DNA of 64,000 nt, taken from assembly GCA_026129255.1 (NCBI GenBank), contig JAHCIJ010000002.1, forward strand, positions 698,234 through 762,233, in the 5' to 3' direction. Numbering within the stretch: the stretch's first letter is position 1; every line of letters begins with the position of its first letter. Positions 29,374-39,045 of this stretch are shown here, one piece after another. The stretch comes from Anaerolineales bacterium (GTDB lineage Bacteria; Chloroflexota; Anaerolineae; Anaerolineales; UBA11579). Position numbers and translations under genes: made by a program. The notes under the pieces are model-generated. The model was given only the letters and a program-made list of their open reading frames with translations, was not told the origin of the DNA and made no database searches.

Positions 29374-30006
29374 ATGAAATTAGACGTATACACTCTCAAA
29401 GGCACCAAGCTGGAGAAACAGGCAGAACTGCCCGCCAGCGTTTTTGAAGCGCCCATCAATGTGGACCTGATGCACCAGGCGTACACGCGCCAGATGGCCA
29501 ATGCGCACCTGGGCACCCGCAAGACCAAGAACCGCGCTGAAGTGAGCGGTGGTGGCCGCAAGCCCTGGAAGCAGAAGGGCACCGGCCGCGCTCGCCAGGG
29601 CTCCAATCGTTCTCCGCAGTGGGTGGGTGGTGGCAAAGTGCACACCCCGCGCCCTAAGAGCTTTGCGCAGGACATGCCGCAGAAGATGCGCCAAGCTGCG
29701 CTGCGTTCTGCCCTGTCTTCCAAGGCGGCTGACCAGGAGATCATCCTGGTGGACAGCCTGGCGCTGGACGAGCCCAAGACCAAGTTCGTGGCTGAGGCCC
29801 TGAACAAGCTGGTGGGTGACAGCACGGCGTTGTTGGTGATGCCCACCAAAGACGAGAATTACGTGCGCGTGGTGCGTGCCAGCCGCAACCTGCAGAGCTG
29901 CAAGATGCTGCTGGCCAACTACCTGAACATTCGTGACCTGCTGGGTTACGACAAGCTCATCCTGCCGCTGGATGCCATCCAGGCCATCGAAAGCGCGCTG
30001 GGCTAG
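29374..30006 (+). CDS. rplD: 50S ribosomal protein L4
   Basis: 210 residues with the conserved extended loop AEVSGGGRKPWKQKGTGRAR, which lines the exit tunnel, and a globular end terminating DAIQAIESALG. In E. coli L4 represses the S10 operon by binding its leader. The structured rplC leader here makes that worth testing. Between rplC and rplW, 19 nt before the latter. Confidence 0.97.
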   Translation: MKLDVYTLKGTKLEKQAELPASVFEAPINVDLMHQAYTRQMANAHLGTRKTKNRAEVSGGGRKPWKQKGTGRARQGSNRSPQWVGGGKVHTPRPKSFAQDMPQKMRQAALRSALSSKAADQEIILVDSLALDEPKTKFVAEALNKLVGDSTALLVMPTKDENYVRVVRASRNLQSCKMLLANYLNIRDLLGYDKLILPLDAIQAIESALG

Positions 30007-30025
30007 AGCGGAGTAAGGTGCTGAC

Positions 30026-30328
30026 ATGACAACCGTTTACGACATCCTGGTGCGCCCCCTGGTAACTGAGAAAACCAATTACCAGACCAGCCGGCTGCGC
30101 CAGATTACTTTTGAAGTGCACAAAGACGCCAACAAGGCCATGATCAAGGACGCCATTGAGCTGGTGTTCGGGGTCAAAGTGCAGCGCGTCAACATCATCC
30201 GCGTGGCGCCCAAGAGCGGACGCAGCGGGCAGAGCCGCCGCTTGCGCATTCGCAAGAGCGGCTACAAGAAGGCCCTGGTCACGCTGATGCCTGGCGAGTC
30301 CATCGATATTTTTGAAGGTGTGAAGTAA
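30026..30328 (+). CDS. rplW: 50S ribosomal protein L23
   Basis: 100 residues: [17 protein letters not shown] at the start and [19 protein letters not shown] in the rRNA-binding loop. L23 sits at the tunnel exit and docks trigger factor and SRP. The stop overlaps the rplB start by one base. Confidence 0.96.
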   Translation: MTTVYDILVRPLVTEKTNYQTSRLRQITFEVHKDANKAMIKDAIELVFGVKVQRVNIIRVAPKSGRSGQSRRLRIRKSGYKKALVTLMPGESIDIFEGVK

Positions 30329-31167
30329 TGGCTGTTAAAACTTACAAGCCTACTACCCCCGGTCGTCGTGGGGCCAGCGGCTACACGTTTGACGAGATTA
30401 CCAAGTCCACGCCGGAGCGCTCGCTGCTGGCCAAGAAGACCAAGAGCGGCGGCCGCAATGTACGCGGCAAGATCACCGTACGCCATCGCGGCGGCGGTCA
30501 TCGCCAGCGCCTGCGCATTGTGGACTTCCGCCGAGACAAGCGCGGCATCCCCGCCACGGTCGCCGGTATCGAGTACGACCCGAACCGCACGGCCTACCTG
30601 GCGCTGCTGCACTACGTCGATGGCGAGAAGCGCTACATCCTGGCTCCCCTGGGGCTCAAGACGGGCGACACCGTCGTCACCGGCCCGGGTTCTGACATCC
30701 GCGTGGGCAATGCCCTGCCGTTGGCCAACATTCCCACCGGTACCATCGTGCACAACATTGAGCTCAAAGAAGGCAAGGGCGGCCAGCTGGTGCGCTCGGC
30801 TGGCTCGGGTGCCCAGATCGCTGCCAAGGAGGGCGAGTATGCCCAGATCCGCATGCCTTCCGGCGAAGTGCGCCTGGTAGGGCAGAACTGCTACGCCACC
30901 ATTGGCCAGCTCGGCAATGTCGATCACGGCAACGTCAAGCTGGGCAAAGCTGGCCGCACCCGCCACCGCGGTGTGCGCCCCACGGTGCGTGGCTCGGCCA
31001 TGACACCGCGTGACCATCCGCATGGTGGTGGTGAGGGTCGCCAGCCGATTGGTATGGCTGGCCCCAAGAGCCCGTGGGGTAAACCCACCTTGGGCAAGAA
31101 GACCCGTCGCAACAAGCGCACGGACAAGTTCATTTTGCGTGGCCGCGCTAGCAAGAAGCGCCGCTAA
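30328..31167 (+). CDS. rplB: 50S ribosomal protein L2
   Basis: 279 residues, full length. [15 protein letters not shown] at the start, [16 protein letters not shown], and [21 protein letters not shown] holding the conserved His needed for peptidyl transferase activity. Ends in a basic tail [12 protein letters not shown]. Overlaps rplW by one base. Confidence 0.97.
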   Translation: MAVKTYKPTTPGRRGASGYTFDEITKSTPERSLLAKKTKSGGRNVRGKITVRHRGGGHRQRLRIVDFRRDKRGIPATVAGIEYDPNRTAYLALLHYVDGEKRYILAPLGLKTGDTVVTGPGSDIRVGNALPLANIPTGTIVHNIELKEGKGGQLVRSAGSGAQIAAKEGEYAQIRMPSGEVRLVGQNCYATIGQLGNVDHGNVKLGKAGRTRHRGVRPTVRGSAMTPRDHPHGGGEGRQPIGMAGPKSPWGKPTLGKKTRRNKRTDKFILRGRASKKRR

Positions 31168-31191
31168 AGCCAACGGCTGGAGATTTTTGTT

Positions 31192-31470
31192 ATGGGACGT
31201 TCACTAAAAAAAGGGCCGTTTATTGAGCCGAAGCTTCTAAAGAAGATCGAGGCCATGAACGAGCGTAAAGAGAAGAAGGTAATCCGCACCTGGAGCCGCG
31301 CCAGCCAGATCTTCCCGCAGATGGTGGGTCATACCATCGCGGTGCATGATGGCCGCCGCCATGTGCCGATCTACATCACCGAGAACATGGTGGGCCACCG
31401 CCTCGGCGAGTTCGCTCCCACGCGCACTTTCCGCGGCCATGTTAACGAGAAGGCAGAAAGAGGAAAGTAG
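31192..31470 (+). CDS. rpsS: 30S ribosomal protein S19
   Basis: 92 residues, [18 protein letters not shown] at the start and [20 protein letters not shown] near the end, characteristic of S19 in the 30S head, which with S13 contacts the A-site finger. 7 nt before rplV. Confidence 0.97.
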   Translation: MGRSLKKGPFIEPKLLKKIEAMNERKEKKVIRTWSRASQIFPQMVGHTIAVHDGRRHVPIYITENMVGHRLGEFAPTRTFRGHVNEKAERGK

Positions 31471-31477
31471 GTGAGGC

Positions 31478-31879
31478 ATGGCTGATTTTCAAGCAACTCT
31501 TAGCAACGCCTCCATCTCCGCGCAGAAAATGCGCCTGGTGGTCAACCTGGTACGCGGCAAAAGCGTTCAGCAGGCGGTCACTATCCTCACCTTCACTCCC
31601 AGCAAGGCGGCTCAGCCTTTGCTCAAGCTGGTGAAATCTGCCGTGGCCAACGCTGCGCAGAACCAGGGCGTGCCGGTCGAAGAGCTGTACGTGCATGCCA
31701 TCACGGCTGACGAAGCGCGCACCCGCAAGTGGCGCCGCTTTGGTGCGCGTGGGCGCTTCAAGCCCCTGTTCCGCCGCAGCTCGCACGTCACCGTGACGCT
31801 GCGCCAGCGCCAGGCGGCCCCAACCGCACAGACCACTGCCCCCGCGGCCAAGAAGAGCGCGGCCAAGGCCGAGAAGTAG
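31478..31879 (+). CDS. rplV: 50S ribosomal protein L22
   Basis: 133 residues. Core ISAQKMRLVVNLVRGKSVQQA and the tunnel hairpin region RTRKWRRFGARGRFKPLFRRSSH are conserved. The last ~20 residues are an Ala/Lys-rich extension (AAKKSAAKAEK) not needed for the fold. L22 lines the exit tunnel and is a site of macrolide-resistance mutations. Confidence 0.96.
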   Translation: MADFQATLSNASISAQKMRLVVNLVRGKSVQQAVTILTFTPSKAAQPLLKLVKSAVANAAQNQGVPVEELYVHAITADEARTRKWRRFGARGRFKPLFRRSSHVTVTLRQRQAAPTAQTTAPAAKKSAAKAEK

Positions 31880-31888
31880 GAGATATAG

Positions 31889-32566
31889 ATGGGTCGTAAA
31901 GTAGATCCGCGAGGCTTCCGCCTCAAGATTAACAAGACCTGGGACGGCCGCTGGTTTGCCGAGGGCAAAGACTATGTAGACCGTCTGCACCAGGACTTTG
32001 CCATCCGCAAGATGGTGCAGGAGAAGGCGCCGCGTGCCGGTATTTCCAAGGTTGAAGTCGAGCGCTTCCCTGGCAACGTCAAGATCTCCGTGCACACGGC
32101 CAAGCCTGGCATTCTCATCGGCAAAAAAGGTGAGAACGTCAAAGTGCTGCGCAAGTCCCTGGAAACCCTGGTCGGGATGAAGATCGAATTGGACATCAAG
32201 GAGATCAAGGACCCCGATCTGGACGCCAGACTGGTGGCCGTCAATATTGCTGACCAGCTTGAGCGCCGCATCAGCTACCGCCGCGCCATCAACCGCGCCC
32301 TGCAGCAGACCATGCGCGCTGGCGCCGGTGGCATCAAGGTCGAGGTCGCCGGCCGCCTCGGCGGCTCGGACATGTCTCGCCGCATTTGGATGCGCGAAGG
32401 CCGCGTGCCTCTGCATACCCTGCGTGCCGATATTGATTACGCCGTAGCCGAAGCGCACACCCAGTACAGCGCCATTGGCATCAAGGTGTGGGTGTACCGC
32501 GGTGAGGGCAAGGCTGAAACCGAAGCTGAGCCTGAGGCTACCGAAGGCGTGTACGTCAGCGAATAG
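31889..32566 (+). CDS. rpsC: 30S ribosomal protein S3
   Basis: 225 residues. MGRKVDPRGFRLKINKTWD at the start, type 2 KH domain with ILIGKKGENVKVLRKSLE, and C-terminal GGSDMSRRIWMREGRVPLHTLRA. It ends in an acidic tail (ETEAEPEATEGVYVSE). S3 sits at the mRNA entry channel and has helicase-like function with S4 and S5. Confidence 0.97.
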   Translation: MGRKVDPRGFRLKINKTWDGRWFAEGKDYVDRLHQDFAIRKMVQEKAPRAGISKVEVERFPGNVKISVHTAKPGILIGKKGENVKVLRKSLETLVGMKIELDIKEIKDPDLDARLVAVNIADQLERRISYRRAINRALQQTMRAGAGGIKVEVAGRLGGSDMSRRIWMREGRVPLHTLRADIDYAVAEAHTQYSAIGIKVWVYRGEGKAETEAEPEATEGVYVSE

Positions 32567-32596
32567 GCTGGCGAACGATTGGACTAGGACAAGAAC

Positions 32597-33019
32597 ATGT
32601 TGCAACCAAAACGTTTCAAGTTTCCCAAGATGCACCGTGGCCGCATGCGTGGCAAAGCCAACCGCGGCGCTGAAGTGCATTTTGGCGAGTTTGGCCTGCA
32701 GGCCCTCGAGCCGCACTGGATCTCCAGCCGCCAGTTGGAAGCCTGCCGCCGCGCCATCGTGCGTGAGGCCCGCCGCCGCGGCAAGGTGTGGACGCGTGTC
32801 TTCCCAGACAAGCCCATCACTAAGCGCGCCGCCGAAACCCGCATGGGTAAGGGTAAGGGCAGCGTGGAGTACTACGCCGCTGTCGTGCGCCCTGGCACGG
32901 TGCTGTTTGAGGTAGCCGGTATGCCGCCCGAGGTCGCCCAGCGCGGCCTGGAGCTGGCCGCCGCCAAGCTGCCCATCCGCACCAAGATCATCAAGCGCAT
33001 TGAATTCCTGAGCGAGTAG
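32597..33019 (+). CDS. rplP: 50S ribosomal protein L16
   Basis: 140 residues. [19 protein letters not shown] at the start, then [21 protein letters not shown] and [20 protein letters not shown], the family signatures. Binds near the A-site tRNA elbow and organises the peptidyl transferase centre. 5 nt before rpmC. Confidence 0.97.
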   Translation: MLQPKRFKFPKMHRGRMRGKANRGAEVHFGEFGLQALEPHWISSRQLEACRRAIVREARRRGKVWTRVFPDKPITKRAAETRMGKGKGSVEYYAAVVRPGTVLFEVAGMPPEVAQRGLELAAAKLPIRTKIIKRIEFLSE

Positions 33020-33024
33020 TTGAG

Positions 33025-33270
33025 ATGGCAAAGACAACCAAAGCAGCAGACCTGCGCAAACTGAACAACCAGCAGATCGTCGAGCAGATCGATGAAGCCC
33101 GTGAGCAGCTCATGCGCATGCGCTTCCAGAAAGCCACCGGCGAGCTGACTGACCAGAACGCTCCGCGTGCCCAGCGCCGCAAGATCGCCCAATTGCTGAC
33201 GATCTTGAAGGAAAAGGGCGGTGCGGCGGCAATAACCGCCGCCGAGAAAAAGACAGAAGGTGAAGCATGA
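33025..33270 (+). CDS. rpmC: 50S ribosomal protein L29
   Basis: 81 residues. Two-helix L29 core [20 protein letters not shown] and [22 protein letters not shown], then an extra C-terminal tail ([14 protein letters not shown]) beyond the usual 60-70 residues. L29 lies beside L23 at the tunnel exit. Overlaps the rpsQ start in an ATGA arrangement. Confidence 0.95.
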   Translation: MAKTTKAADLRKLNNQQIVEQIDEAREQLMRMRFQKATGELTDQNAPRAQRRKIAQLLTILKEKGGAAAITAAEKKTEGEA

Positions 33271-33527
33271 ACAATCGCCGCCAAATTGAAGGCGTAGTGA
33301 CCAGCAACAAGATGCAGAAGACCGTGGTCGTACGCACTACCCGCAGCTTCCGCCACCCGGTCTACGGCAAAGTGGTTGAGGCGCAGCACAAGCTGGTGGC
33401 CCATGATGAATTGGGCTGCAAGATTGGCGACACCGTGCGCTTGGTCGAGAGCCGCCCCCTCTCCAAGACCAAGCGCTGGGTGGTGGTGGAAATCATCAAC
33501 AGCTCGGTCAAGGAAGAGGTGGCCTAG
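33267..33527 (+). CDS. rpsQ: 30S ribosomal protein S17
   Basis: 86 residues, OB-fold. [37 protein letters not shown] and [20 protein letters not shown] are typical. Primary 16S rRNA binder in the 30S body. The TAG is followed directly by the rplN ATG. Confidence 0.96.
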   Translation: MNNRRQIEGVVTSNKMQKTVVVRTTRSFRHPVYGKVVEAQHKLVAHDELGCKIGDTVRLVESRPLSKTKRWVVVEIINSSVKEEVA

Positions 33528-33899
33528 ATGATCCAGCACGAAACTCGTGTGCGTGTTGCCGATAACAGCGGCGCGCGCGAACTGCTCGTCATGCATGTGG
33601 TCGGCAGCACCCGCCGCCGCTACGCCAGCATTGGTGACATCGTGGTCGGCACCGTCAAGAGTGCCATCCCGGCCGGCGCGGTGAAGAAGAGCGAAGTGGT
33701 GCGCGCCGTCATCGTGCGCATCTCCAAAGAATGGCGCCGTGAAGACGGCTCCTACATTCGCTTTGACGACAACGCCGCCGTCATCCTGGAGGGCAGCACC
33801 AGCAACCCCAAAGGCACCCGCATCTTCGGACCGGTGGCCCGTGAATTACGCGATAAGGGCTTCATGCGCATTGTTTCCCTGGCGCCCGAAGTGCTGTAG
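33528..33899 (+). CDS. rplN: 50S ribosomal protein L14
   Basis: 123 residues, standard length: [42 protein letters not shown] and [28 protein letters not shown] regions. Forms intersubunit bridges and is the docking site of the silencing factor RsfS. Begins immediately after the rpsQ stop. Confidence 0.97.
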   Translation: MIQHETRVRVADNSGARELLVMHVVGSTRRRYASIGDIVVGTVKSAIPAGAVKKSEVVRAVIVRISKEWRREDGSYIRFDDNAAVILEGSTSNPKGTRIFGPVARELRDKGFMRIVSLAPEVL

Positions 33900-33907
33900 G
33901 AGTGATC

Positions 33908-34243
33908 GTGAACATTAAGCTCAAAATTCGCAAGGGCGATACGGTGGAAGTTGTCACCGGCAAAGAGGTGGACAAGGGCAAGCGCGCCGAGGTGATCCGT
34001 GTGCTACCCAAGACCAACCGTCTAGTCGTCCAGGGCGTCAACATGCGCAAGCGCCACCAGCGCGCCACCCAGCAGGGTGGGCGGCAGATCGCTGCCGGCA
34101 TTGTGGAGTTCGAGGGTCCGCTCTCCATCTCCAACGTCATGCTGGTGTGTCCCTCGTGCAGCAAGTCTGTCCGTGTAGGTTTCAAGCGCGGCGAGAAGGG
34201 CTCTCACCGTGTGTGCAAGAGCTGTGGCAAGGATATCGACTAA
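33908..34243 (+). CDS. rplX: 50S ribosomal protein L24
   Basis: 111 residues. KOW motif KIRKGDTVEVVTGKEVDKGK and NMRKRHQ are conserved. The C-terminal zinc-ribbon-like VCPSCSKSVRVGF...RVCKSCGKDI carries two CxxC pairs, as in many bacterial L24. I chose the GTG at 33908, which has AGGAG ending 5 nt upstream. The in-frame GTG at 33902 would overlap that site. Assembly initiator for the 50S subunit. Confidence 0.95.
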   Translation: MNIKLKIRKGDTVEVVTGKEVDKGKRAEVIRVLPKTNRLVVQGVNMRKRHQRATQQGGRQIAAGIVEFEGPLSISNVMLVCPSCSKSVRVGFKRGEKGSHRVCKSCGKDID

Positions 34244-34278
34244 GCCCAAGGGCATAGTTTGATCTAGGAGTGAAATTA

Positions 34279-34827
34279 ATGGCTCATTATTTGAAAGAGC
34301 GGTACACCAAAGAGATCAGCCCGGCGCTCAAAGACGCGCTAGGGTTGGAGAATGTGATGCAGGTGCCGCGCATCCAAAAAATTGTCTTGAACGTCGGCCT
34401 GGGTAAAGCCAAGGACGACTCCAAGGCCTTTGATGGGGCGGTGAACGACCTCTCCATCATCACCGGCCAAAAGCCGATGATCACCCGCGCCCGCAAGGAC
34501 ATTGCGAATTTTGCGCTGCGTGCTGGCCGCGCCATTGGCGTCAAGGTCACCCTGCGAGGCGACAAGATGTGGTCCTTTTATGACCGCCTGGTGAACATTG
34601 CGCTGCCGCGCATGCGTGACTTCCGCGGTGTGCCCGCCGATGCCTTTGACGGCCGCGGCAACTACACCCTGGGGCTCAGCGAGCAGCTCATCTTCCCAGA
34701 GATCCAGTACGACAGCATTGAACAAGTGCGTGGCCTGGAAGTCACCATCGTGACCAGCGCCCGCAATGACGACGAAGGCCGTGCCCTGCTGCAACTCCTG
34801 GGTATGCCCTTCAAGAAGGAAGGCTAA
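34279..34827 (+). CDS. rplE: 50S ribosomal protein L5
   Basis: 182 residues starting [20 protein letters not shown] at 34279 is chosen because TAGGAG lies 8 nt upstream; the GTG at 34270 overlaps it. Contains [35 protein letters not shown] and [15 protein letters not shown]. Binds 5S rRNA with L18. Confidence 0.96.
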   Translation: MAHYLKERYTKEISPALKDALGLENVMQVPRIQKIVLNVGLGKAKDDSKAFDGAVNDLSIITGQKPMITRARKDIANFALRAGRAIGVKVTLRGDKMWSFYDRLVNIALPRMRDFRGVPADAFDGRGNYTLGLSEQLIFPEIQYDSIEQVRGLEVTIVTSARNDDEGRALLQLLGMPFKKEG

Positions 34828-34830
34828 TCC

Positions 34831-35013
34831 ATGGCCAAAAAATCAATCATTACGCGTGAGTCGCGCCGCAAGTTCTCCAACCAGGTGCGCAACCGCTGCA
34901 AGGTCTGCGGGCGCCCCCGTGGATACATTCGCCGCTTTGGCCTGTGCCGCATCTGCTTCCGCCAGTTTGCACTGGAAGGCAAGATCCCCGGCGTAGTCAA
35001 GGCATCTTGGTAG
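34831..35013 (+). CDS. rpsZ: 30S ribosomal protein S14, zinc-binding type
   Basis: 60 residues, the short type Z form with two CxxC pairs (CKVCGRPRG and CRICFRQFA) forming a zinc ribbon, ending [11 protein letters not shown]. Three bases after rplE. The longer zinc-free paralogue is not in this window. Confidence 0.96.
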   Translation: MAKKSIITRESRRKFSNQVRNRCKVCGRPRGYIRRFGLCRICFRQFALEGKIPGVVKASW

Positions 35014-35029
35014 GCGCGGAGGAACGATC

Positions 35030-35437
35030 ATGGCAATGACTGACCCGATCTCCGATATGCTCACCCGCATCCGCAATGGTGTGATGGCTGGCCATGCCCT
35101 CGTAGGCATGCCCAGCTCGCGCATCAAGGCGGCCATTGCGGCCATCCTCAAAGAAGAAGGTTTCATTGAGGATTATGAAGTTGTAGAAGACGGCGCCTTC
35201 AAGGTGCTGCGCATTCAGCTGAAGTACGTCGGTGAGCGCCGTGAGCGCCGCCCCGTCATCTCCGGCCTGGAGCGCATCAGCAGCCCTGGCCGCCGTGTGT
35301 ACGCCAAGCGCAGCGAGATCCCCTGGGTGCTCTCTGGCCTGGGTACTGCGATCCTTTCCACGCCCAAGGGTGTGATGAGTGGCCGCCGCGCCCGCCAGAT
35401 GGGCGTGGGTGGCGAGATTCTCTGCAAGGTATGGTAG
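35030..35437 (+). CDS. rpsH: 30S ribosomal protein S8
   Basis: 135 residues: [19 protein letters not shown] near the start and the signature [21 protein letters not shown] at the end. GGAGG ends 7 nt before the ATG at 35030; a second ATG two codons in is possible. In E. coli S8 is the translational repressor of the spc operon. Confidence 0.96.
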   Translation: MAMTDPISDMLTRIRNGVMAGHALVGMPSSRIKAAIAAILKEEGFIEDYEVVEDGAFKVLRIQLKYVGERRERRPVISGLERISSPGRRVYAKRSEIPWVLSGLGTAILSTPKGVMSGRRARQMGVGGEILCKVW

Positions 35438-35477
35438 CGGCTGCGCTGCAAGCAGTTTGCCGCTTTGGAGGTTTCAA

Positions 35478-36023
35478 GTGTCTAGAGTAGGACGTTTGCC
35501 AATTGAGATCCCTTCCAATGTGGAAGTGACCCTCAGTGGCTCGAACATTAAAGTGAAAGGCCCCAAGGGCGAGCTTTCGCATACCTTCCCGGCGGAGATC
35601 AGCTTCGAGAAGGACGGCGCCAATTTGCTCGTCAAGCGCGCCAATGATGAGAAGTTCAGCCGCAGCATGCACGGCACTGCCCGTGCCGTGGTGCGCAACA
35701 TGGTGGTTGGCACCAGCGAGGGCTTCAGCAAGATCCTGGAAGTGCAGGGCGTCGGCTACCGCGCCGAGTTGAAGGGCAAGAACCTCGTCCTGCACGTTGG
35801 CTACTCCAACCCGGTAGAGGTCGAGCCGCCCGATGGCATCACCTACGCCATGGGCGAGGGTGGCACCATCGTGGTCAGTGGCCACGACAAGGTGCTGGTT
35901 GGCGAGACTGCCGCCCGCGTCCGCAAGGTGCGTCCGCCTGAGCCGTACAAGGGCAAGGGCATTCGCTACCAGGGTGAGTTTGTGCGCCTCAAGGCCGGTA
36001 AAGCGGCTAAGGCTGCTTCATAA
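35478..36023 (+). CDS. rplF: 50S ribosomal protein L6
   Basis: 181 residues from GTG at 35478, with GGAGG 6 nt upstream. MSRVGRLPIEIPSNVEVTLS at the start and the signature PEPYKGKGIRYQGEFVRLKAGKA near the end. Two repeated L6 domains. Binds near the sarcin-ricin loop. An upstream in-frame extension into rpsH is open but lacks family similarity. Confidence 0.96.
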   Translation: MSRVGRLPIEIPSNVEVTLSGSNIKVKGPKGELSHTFPAEISFEKDGANLLVKRANDEKFSRSMHGTARAVVRNMVVGTSEGFSKILEVQGVGYRAELKGKNLVLHVGYSNPVEVEPPDGITYAMGEGGTIVVSGHDKVLVGETAARVRKVRPPEPYKGKGIRYQGEFVRLKAGKAAKAAS

Positions 36024-36038
36024 GGTTGAGGTAAAGAG

Positions 36039-36404
36039 ATGGCAACAAAGACAAGAGCACAATCCCGACAGAAGCGTCATAAGCGTGTGCGCGGCAAGAT
36101 CAGCGGCACCGCTGGCCGCCCGCGTCTCAATGTATTCCGCAGCTTGAGTGGCATTTACGTGCAGCTCATTGATGACGTAGCTGGCCACACCCTGCTCTCG
36201 GCCTCCAGTGTGGATGCTGAGCTGCGCGGCGCCATGCAGGGCAAGAACAAGACCGAGCAAGCCCACCTGGTAGGCGAGGCCGTGGGCAAGCGTGCGCAGG
36301 CCAAAGGCATCAAGCAAGTGGTGATGGACCGCGGCGGCTTCCGCTACGCTGGGCGCATCAAAGCCCTGGCCGACGGCGCCCGCAAGGAAGGTCTTGAGTT
36401 TTAG
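36039..36404 (+). CDS. rplR: 50S ribosomal protein L18
   Basis: 121 residues. Basic N-terminus, [14 protein letters not shown] [20 protein letters not shown], then [15 protein letters not shown] and [28 protein letters not shown]. Binds 5S rRNA with L5. Confidence 0.96.
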   Translation: MATKTRAQSRQKRHKRVRGKISGTAGRPRLNVFRSLSGIYVQLIDDVAGHTLLSASSVDAELRGAMQGKNKTEQAHLVGEAVGKRAQAKGIKQVVMDRGGFRYAGRIKALADGARKEGLEF

Positions 36405-36444
36405 TTTGCTCACGCAAACACAAACTCAAGCAGGAGAAAGTTAA

Positions 36445-37017
36445 ATGGCTGATACCAAGCAACGCACCAAGAGAGACCGCAAGAGCGACGCCCCGTCGTT
36501 TGAGGCAGCTTTTGAGCTCGAAGAGAAGACGATCGAGATCCGCCGTGTATCCAAAGTGGTACAGGGTGGCCGCCGTTTTGCCTTCCGCGTCACGGTTGTT
36601 GTGGGTGACCACAGCGGCCAGGTGAGCGCGGGTGTAGGCAAGGCCACCACCGTGCCCGAGGCGATCCGCAAAGCCACCACGCGTGCCCGCAAGCAGTTGC
36701 GCCGCATGAACGTGTATGGCGGCACCATCCCGCACACCGTCATCGGCCGTGTGGGTGGCGCCGAGGTGCTGCTCAAGCCCGCTTCGGCCGGCACTGGCGT
36801 TATCGCCGGTGGTGGCGTGCGTGCCGTCATGCAGGCGGTGGGTGTGCGTGACATCCTCACCAAATCCATGGGCAGCAACAATATTCACAACGTGGTCATG
36901 GCCACCCTGGCCGCACTGGACCAGCTCAAGTCTGTAGATGAGCAGGCCCGCCTGCGCGGCAAGGATGTGAAGGAACTCAAGCCCTTCTGGGACCGAGGCA
37001 AGAAGAATGGCAGCTAA
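36445..37017 (+). CDS. rpsE: 30S ribosomal protein S5
   Basis: 190 residues. The double-stranded RNA-binding-like domain has [20 protein letters not shown] and [20 protein letters not shown], followed by [20 protein letters not shown] and [12 protein letters not shown]. Works in decoding fidelity with S4, which is not encoded here. Overlaps rpmD by 11 nt. Confidence 0.97.
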   Translation: MADTKQRTKRDRKSDAPSFEAAFELEEKTIEIRRVSKVVQGGRRFAFRVTVVVGDHSGQVSAGVGKATTVPEAIRKATTRARKQLRRMNVYGGTIPHTVIGRVGGAEVLLKPASAGTGVIAGGGVRAVMQAVGVRDILTKSMGSNNIHNVVMATLAALDQLKSVDEQARLRGKDVKELKPFWDRGKKNGS

Positions 37018-37204
37018 AGCAACTGGCAAGAAGATCAAGATCACGCTGGTACGCAGCCCGATCGGAGCCACGGAGCGCCACAAGCGCACCGTCAAAGCCT
37101 TGGGCCTGCGCAAGCTGAACAGCAGCGTGGTGGCCGAAGACAATGCCACCGTGCGCGGCATGGTCAACAGCGTTACGCATTTGTTGAAAGTAGAAGAGGC
37201 GTAA
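37007..37204 (+). CDS. rpmD: 50S ribosomal protein L30
   Basis: 65 residues: [20 protein letters not shown] and [19 protein letters not shown]. The start overlaps the 3' end of rpsE by 11 nt, indicating translational coupling, and it ends 3 nt before rplO. Confidence 0.95.
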   Translation: MAAKATGKKIKITLVRSPIGATERHKRTVKALGLRKLNSSVVAEDNATVRGMVNSVTHLLKVEEA

Positions 37205-37207
37205 GCA

Positions 37208-37684
37208 ATGAAGCTTCATGAACTCAAGCCCAATCCGGGCAAGATCACCCGACGCGCCCGTGTTGGCCGCGGTACGGGCTCCGGCAGCGGCAAGACCTCA
37301 GGTCGTGGAACCAAGGGTCAGGGTGCGCGCACCGGTGGTGGGGCAGGGCCTTACCATCAGGGCGGTAACCTGCCGTTCTTCCGCCGCTTGCCGTTCAAGC
37401 GCGGTTTCAATAAGCCCTTCCAGGTCATCTACAACGAGATCAACCTGGACCAGCTGGCTGACTTCAAAGACAACAGCGAAGTAACGCCAGACACGCTGCG
37501 CGCCGCCAAGCTGCTGCCCAAGACCAAGCGCCCCATCGTGTTGCTGGGCCGCGGCGAGGTCAAGGCTGCCCTCAAGGTTAGCGTGCACCGCGCCACGGCT
37601 TCGGCCAAGGCCAAGATCGAGAAAGCTGGCGGCAGCGTCACTATTTTGCCGCTCAAGGCCGAGCCACAGGAGAGCGCTAAATGA
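37208..37684 (+). CDS. rplO: 50S ribosomal protein L15
   Basis: 158 residues. Gly-rich N-terminal extension RVGRGTGSGSGKTSGRGTKG and GGNLPFFRRLPFKRGFNK, then VKAALKVSVHRATASAKAKIE. Late-assembly 50S protein. The stop TGA overlaps the secY ATG (ATGA). Confidence 0.97.
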   Translation: MKLHELKPNPGKITRRARVGRGTGSGSGKTSGRGTKGQGARTGGGAGPYHQGGNLPFFRRLPFKRGFNKPFQVIYNEINLDQLADFKDNSEVTPDTLRAAKLLPKTKRPIVLLGRGEVKAALKVSVHRATASAKAKIEKAGGSVTILPLKAEPQESAK

Positions 37685-39030
37685 AACGTGGTGGCGCTTG
37701 GCGTTATCTCTGGACCGCTCCAGACATTCGCCGCAAGCTGCTGATCACCCTGGCTATCCTGATCCTGTATCGCTTCGTCTCGCACATCCCTGTGCCGGGC
37801 GTCAACCGCGATCTGATCAGCGCCCTCATGAACCAGGGCAGCGCCGCCAGCACGCTGGTGGGGTTGATTGACCTCATCTCCGGCGGCACGCTGTTGCAGT
37901 TTTCCGTGCTGGCCATGGGTGTCTACCCGTACATCACGGCCCAGATTATTTTGCAGCTGCTCATGCCGCTGATCCCTGCCCTGCAGAAACGCATGGAAGA
38001 GGACCCGCGTGAGGGCCGCAAGTTCATGGAGCGCTGGACCTACTACCTGGCCGTCCCCATGGCCATCCTCAGTGCCATCGGCCAGATCAACATTTTCTCC
38101 ACGCTGGCAGGTGGCTCGGTGATCGAGAACTTCGGTTTTGGTCCTGACCAGTTGCTGCGCTCGGCCACCATCATCATCAGCATGACGGCCGGCACCATGT
38201 TCGCCATCTGGCTGGGTGAGCTCATCTCGGAGTACGGTATCCGCAACCAGGGCCTCTCCCTCATCATCTTCGCTGGCATCATTGCCCGCATTCCGGGCAA
38301 CTTTGCCTCGCTGCTGCAGAACCAGGCGGCTGGCTGGATCTCCGTCGCCGCCATCCTGATGGTCATGATCCTGACCATCTTCGTGATCGTGTATGTGCAA
38401 CAAGGCCGCCGCAATGTGCCGGTCATGTATCCCGGCCGCCGTATGGGCAACCGCATGTCCATGCCGGTCAAAGGCACCCTGCCGCTCATGGTCAACATGT
38501 CTGGCATGATCCCGCTCATTTTCGCCCAGGCGATCTTGCAGCTCCCCTCCATCCTGGCGAGCTTCTTTGCAAGCTCCACCACGCCGTGGGTTGCCAGTCT
38601 CTCCGCCGCCCTGACCAACTTCTTCAACGTTCAGGGTCCGGGCTACTGGGTGATGTACTTCCTTATGGTCGTAGGCTTTGCCTTCTTCTATACAGACGTG
38701 CTCTTCGCCCAGCAGAACTATGGTGAGAACCTCAAGCGTGTCGGCGCTCAGATCCCCGGTGTGAACCGTGGCGCACCTACTCAGCGCTACCTCACCTCGG
38801 TGTTGCGCCGTATCACATTGCCGGGTGCCTTCTTCCTCGGCTTTGTGGCCATCCTGCCTTTCCTGCTGACACTGGTGATGCCGTTCCTGGCCGCCAGCGG
38901 TGGCCAGGGCTTGTTCCTGGTCAGCGCCTCCGGCTTGCTCATCATGGTCGGTACCATCCGTGAAGCCTTCTTCAACATTGACGCAGAGTTGAAGCTGCAC
39001 GGGTATGAAGAGTCACTGCTGGTTCGCTAA
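37681..39030 (+). CDS. secY: Protein translocase subunit SecY
   Basis: 449 residues, ten transmembrane segments. RFVSHIPVPGVNRD after helix 1, GVYPYITAQIILQLL (plug/helix 2 region), GISLI-type IRNQGLSLIIFAGIIARIP, and the cytoplasmic ribosome-binding loops VVYVQQGRRNVPV and YGENLKRVGAQIPGVNRG. The channel for Sec-dependent export. Overlaps rplO by 4 nt; followed by adk. Confidence 0.97.
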   Translation: MKRGGAWRYLWTAPDIRRKLLITLAILILYRFVSHIPVPGVNRDLISALMNQGSAASTLVGLIDLISGGTLLQFSVLAMGVYPYITAQIILQLLMPLIPALQKRMEEDPREGRKFMERWTYYLAVPMAILSAIGQINIFSTLAGGSVIENFGFGPDQLLRSATIIISMTAGTMFAIWLGELISEYGIRNQGLSLIIFAGIIARIPGNFASLLQNQAAGWISVAAILMVMILTIFVIVYVQQGRRNVPVMYPGRRMGNRMSMPVKGTLPLMVNMSGMIPLIFAQAILQLPSILASFFASSTTPWVASLSAALTNFFNVQGPGYWVMYFLMVVGFAFFYTDVLFAQQNYGENLKRVGAQIPGVNRGAPTQRYLTSVLRRITLPGAFFLGFVAILPFLLTLVMPFLAASGGQGLFLVSASGLLIMVGTIREAFFNIDAELKLHGYEESLLVR

Positions 39031-39045
39031 ACAAGCGAGGGCTTT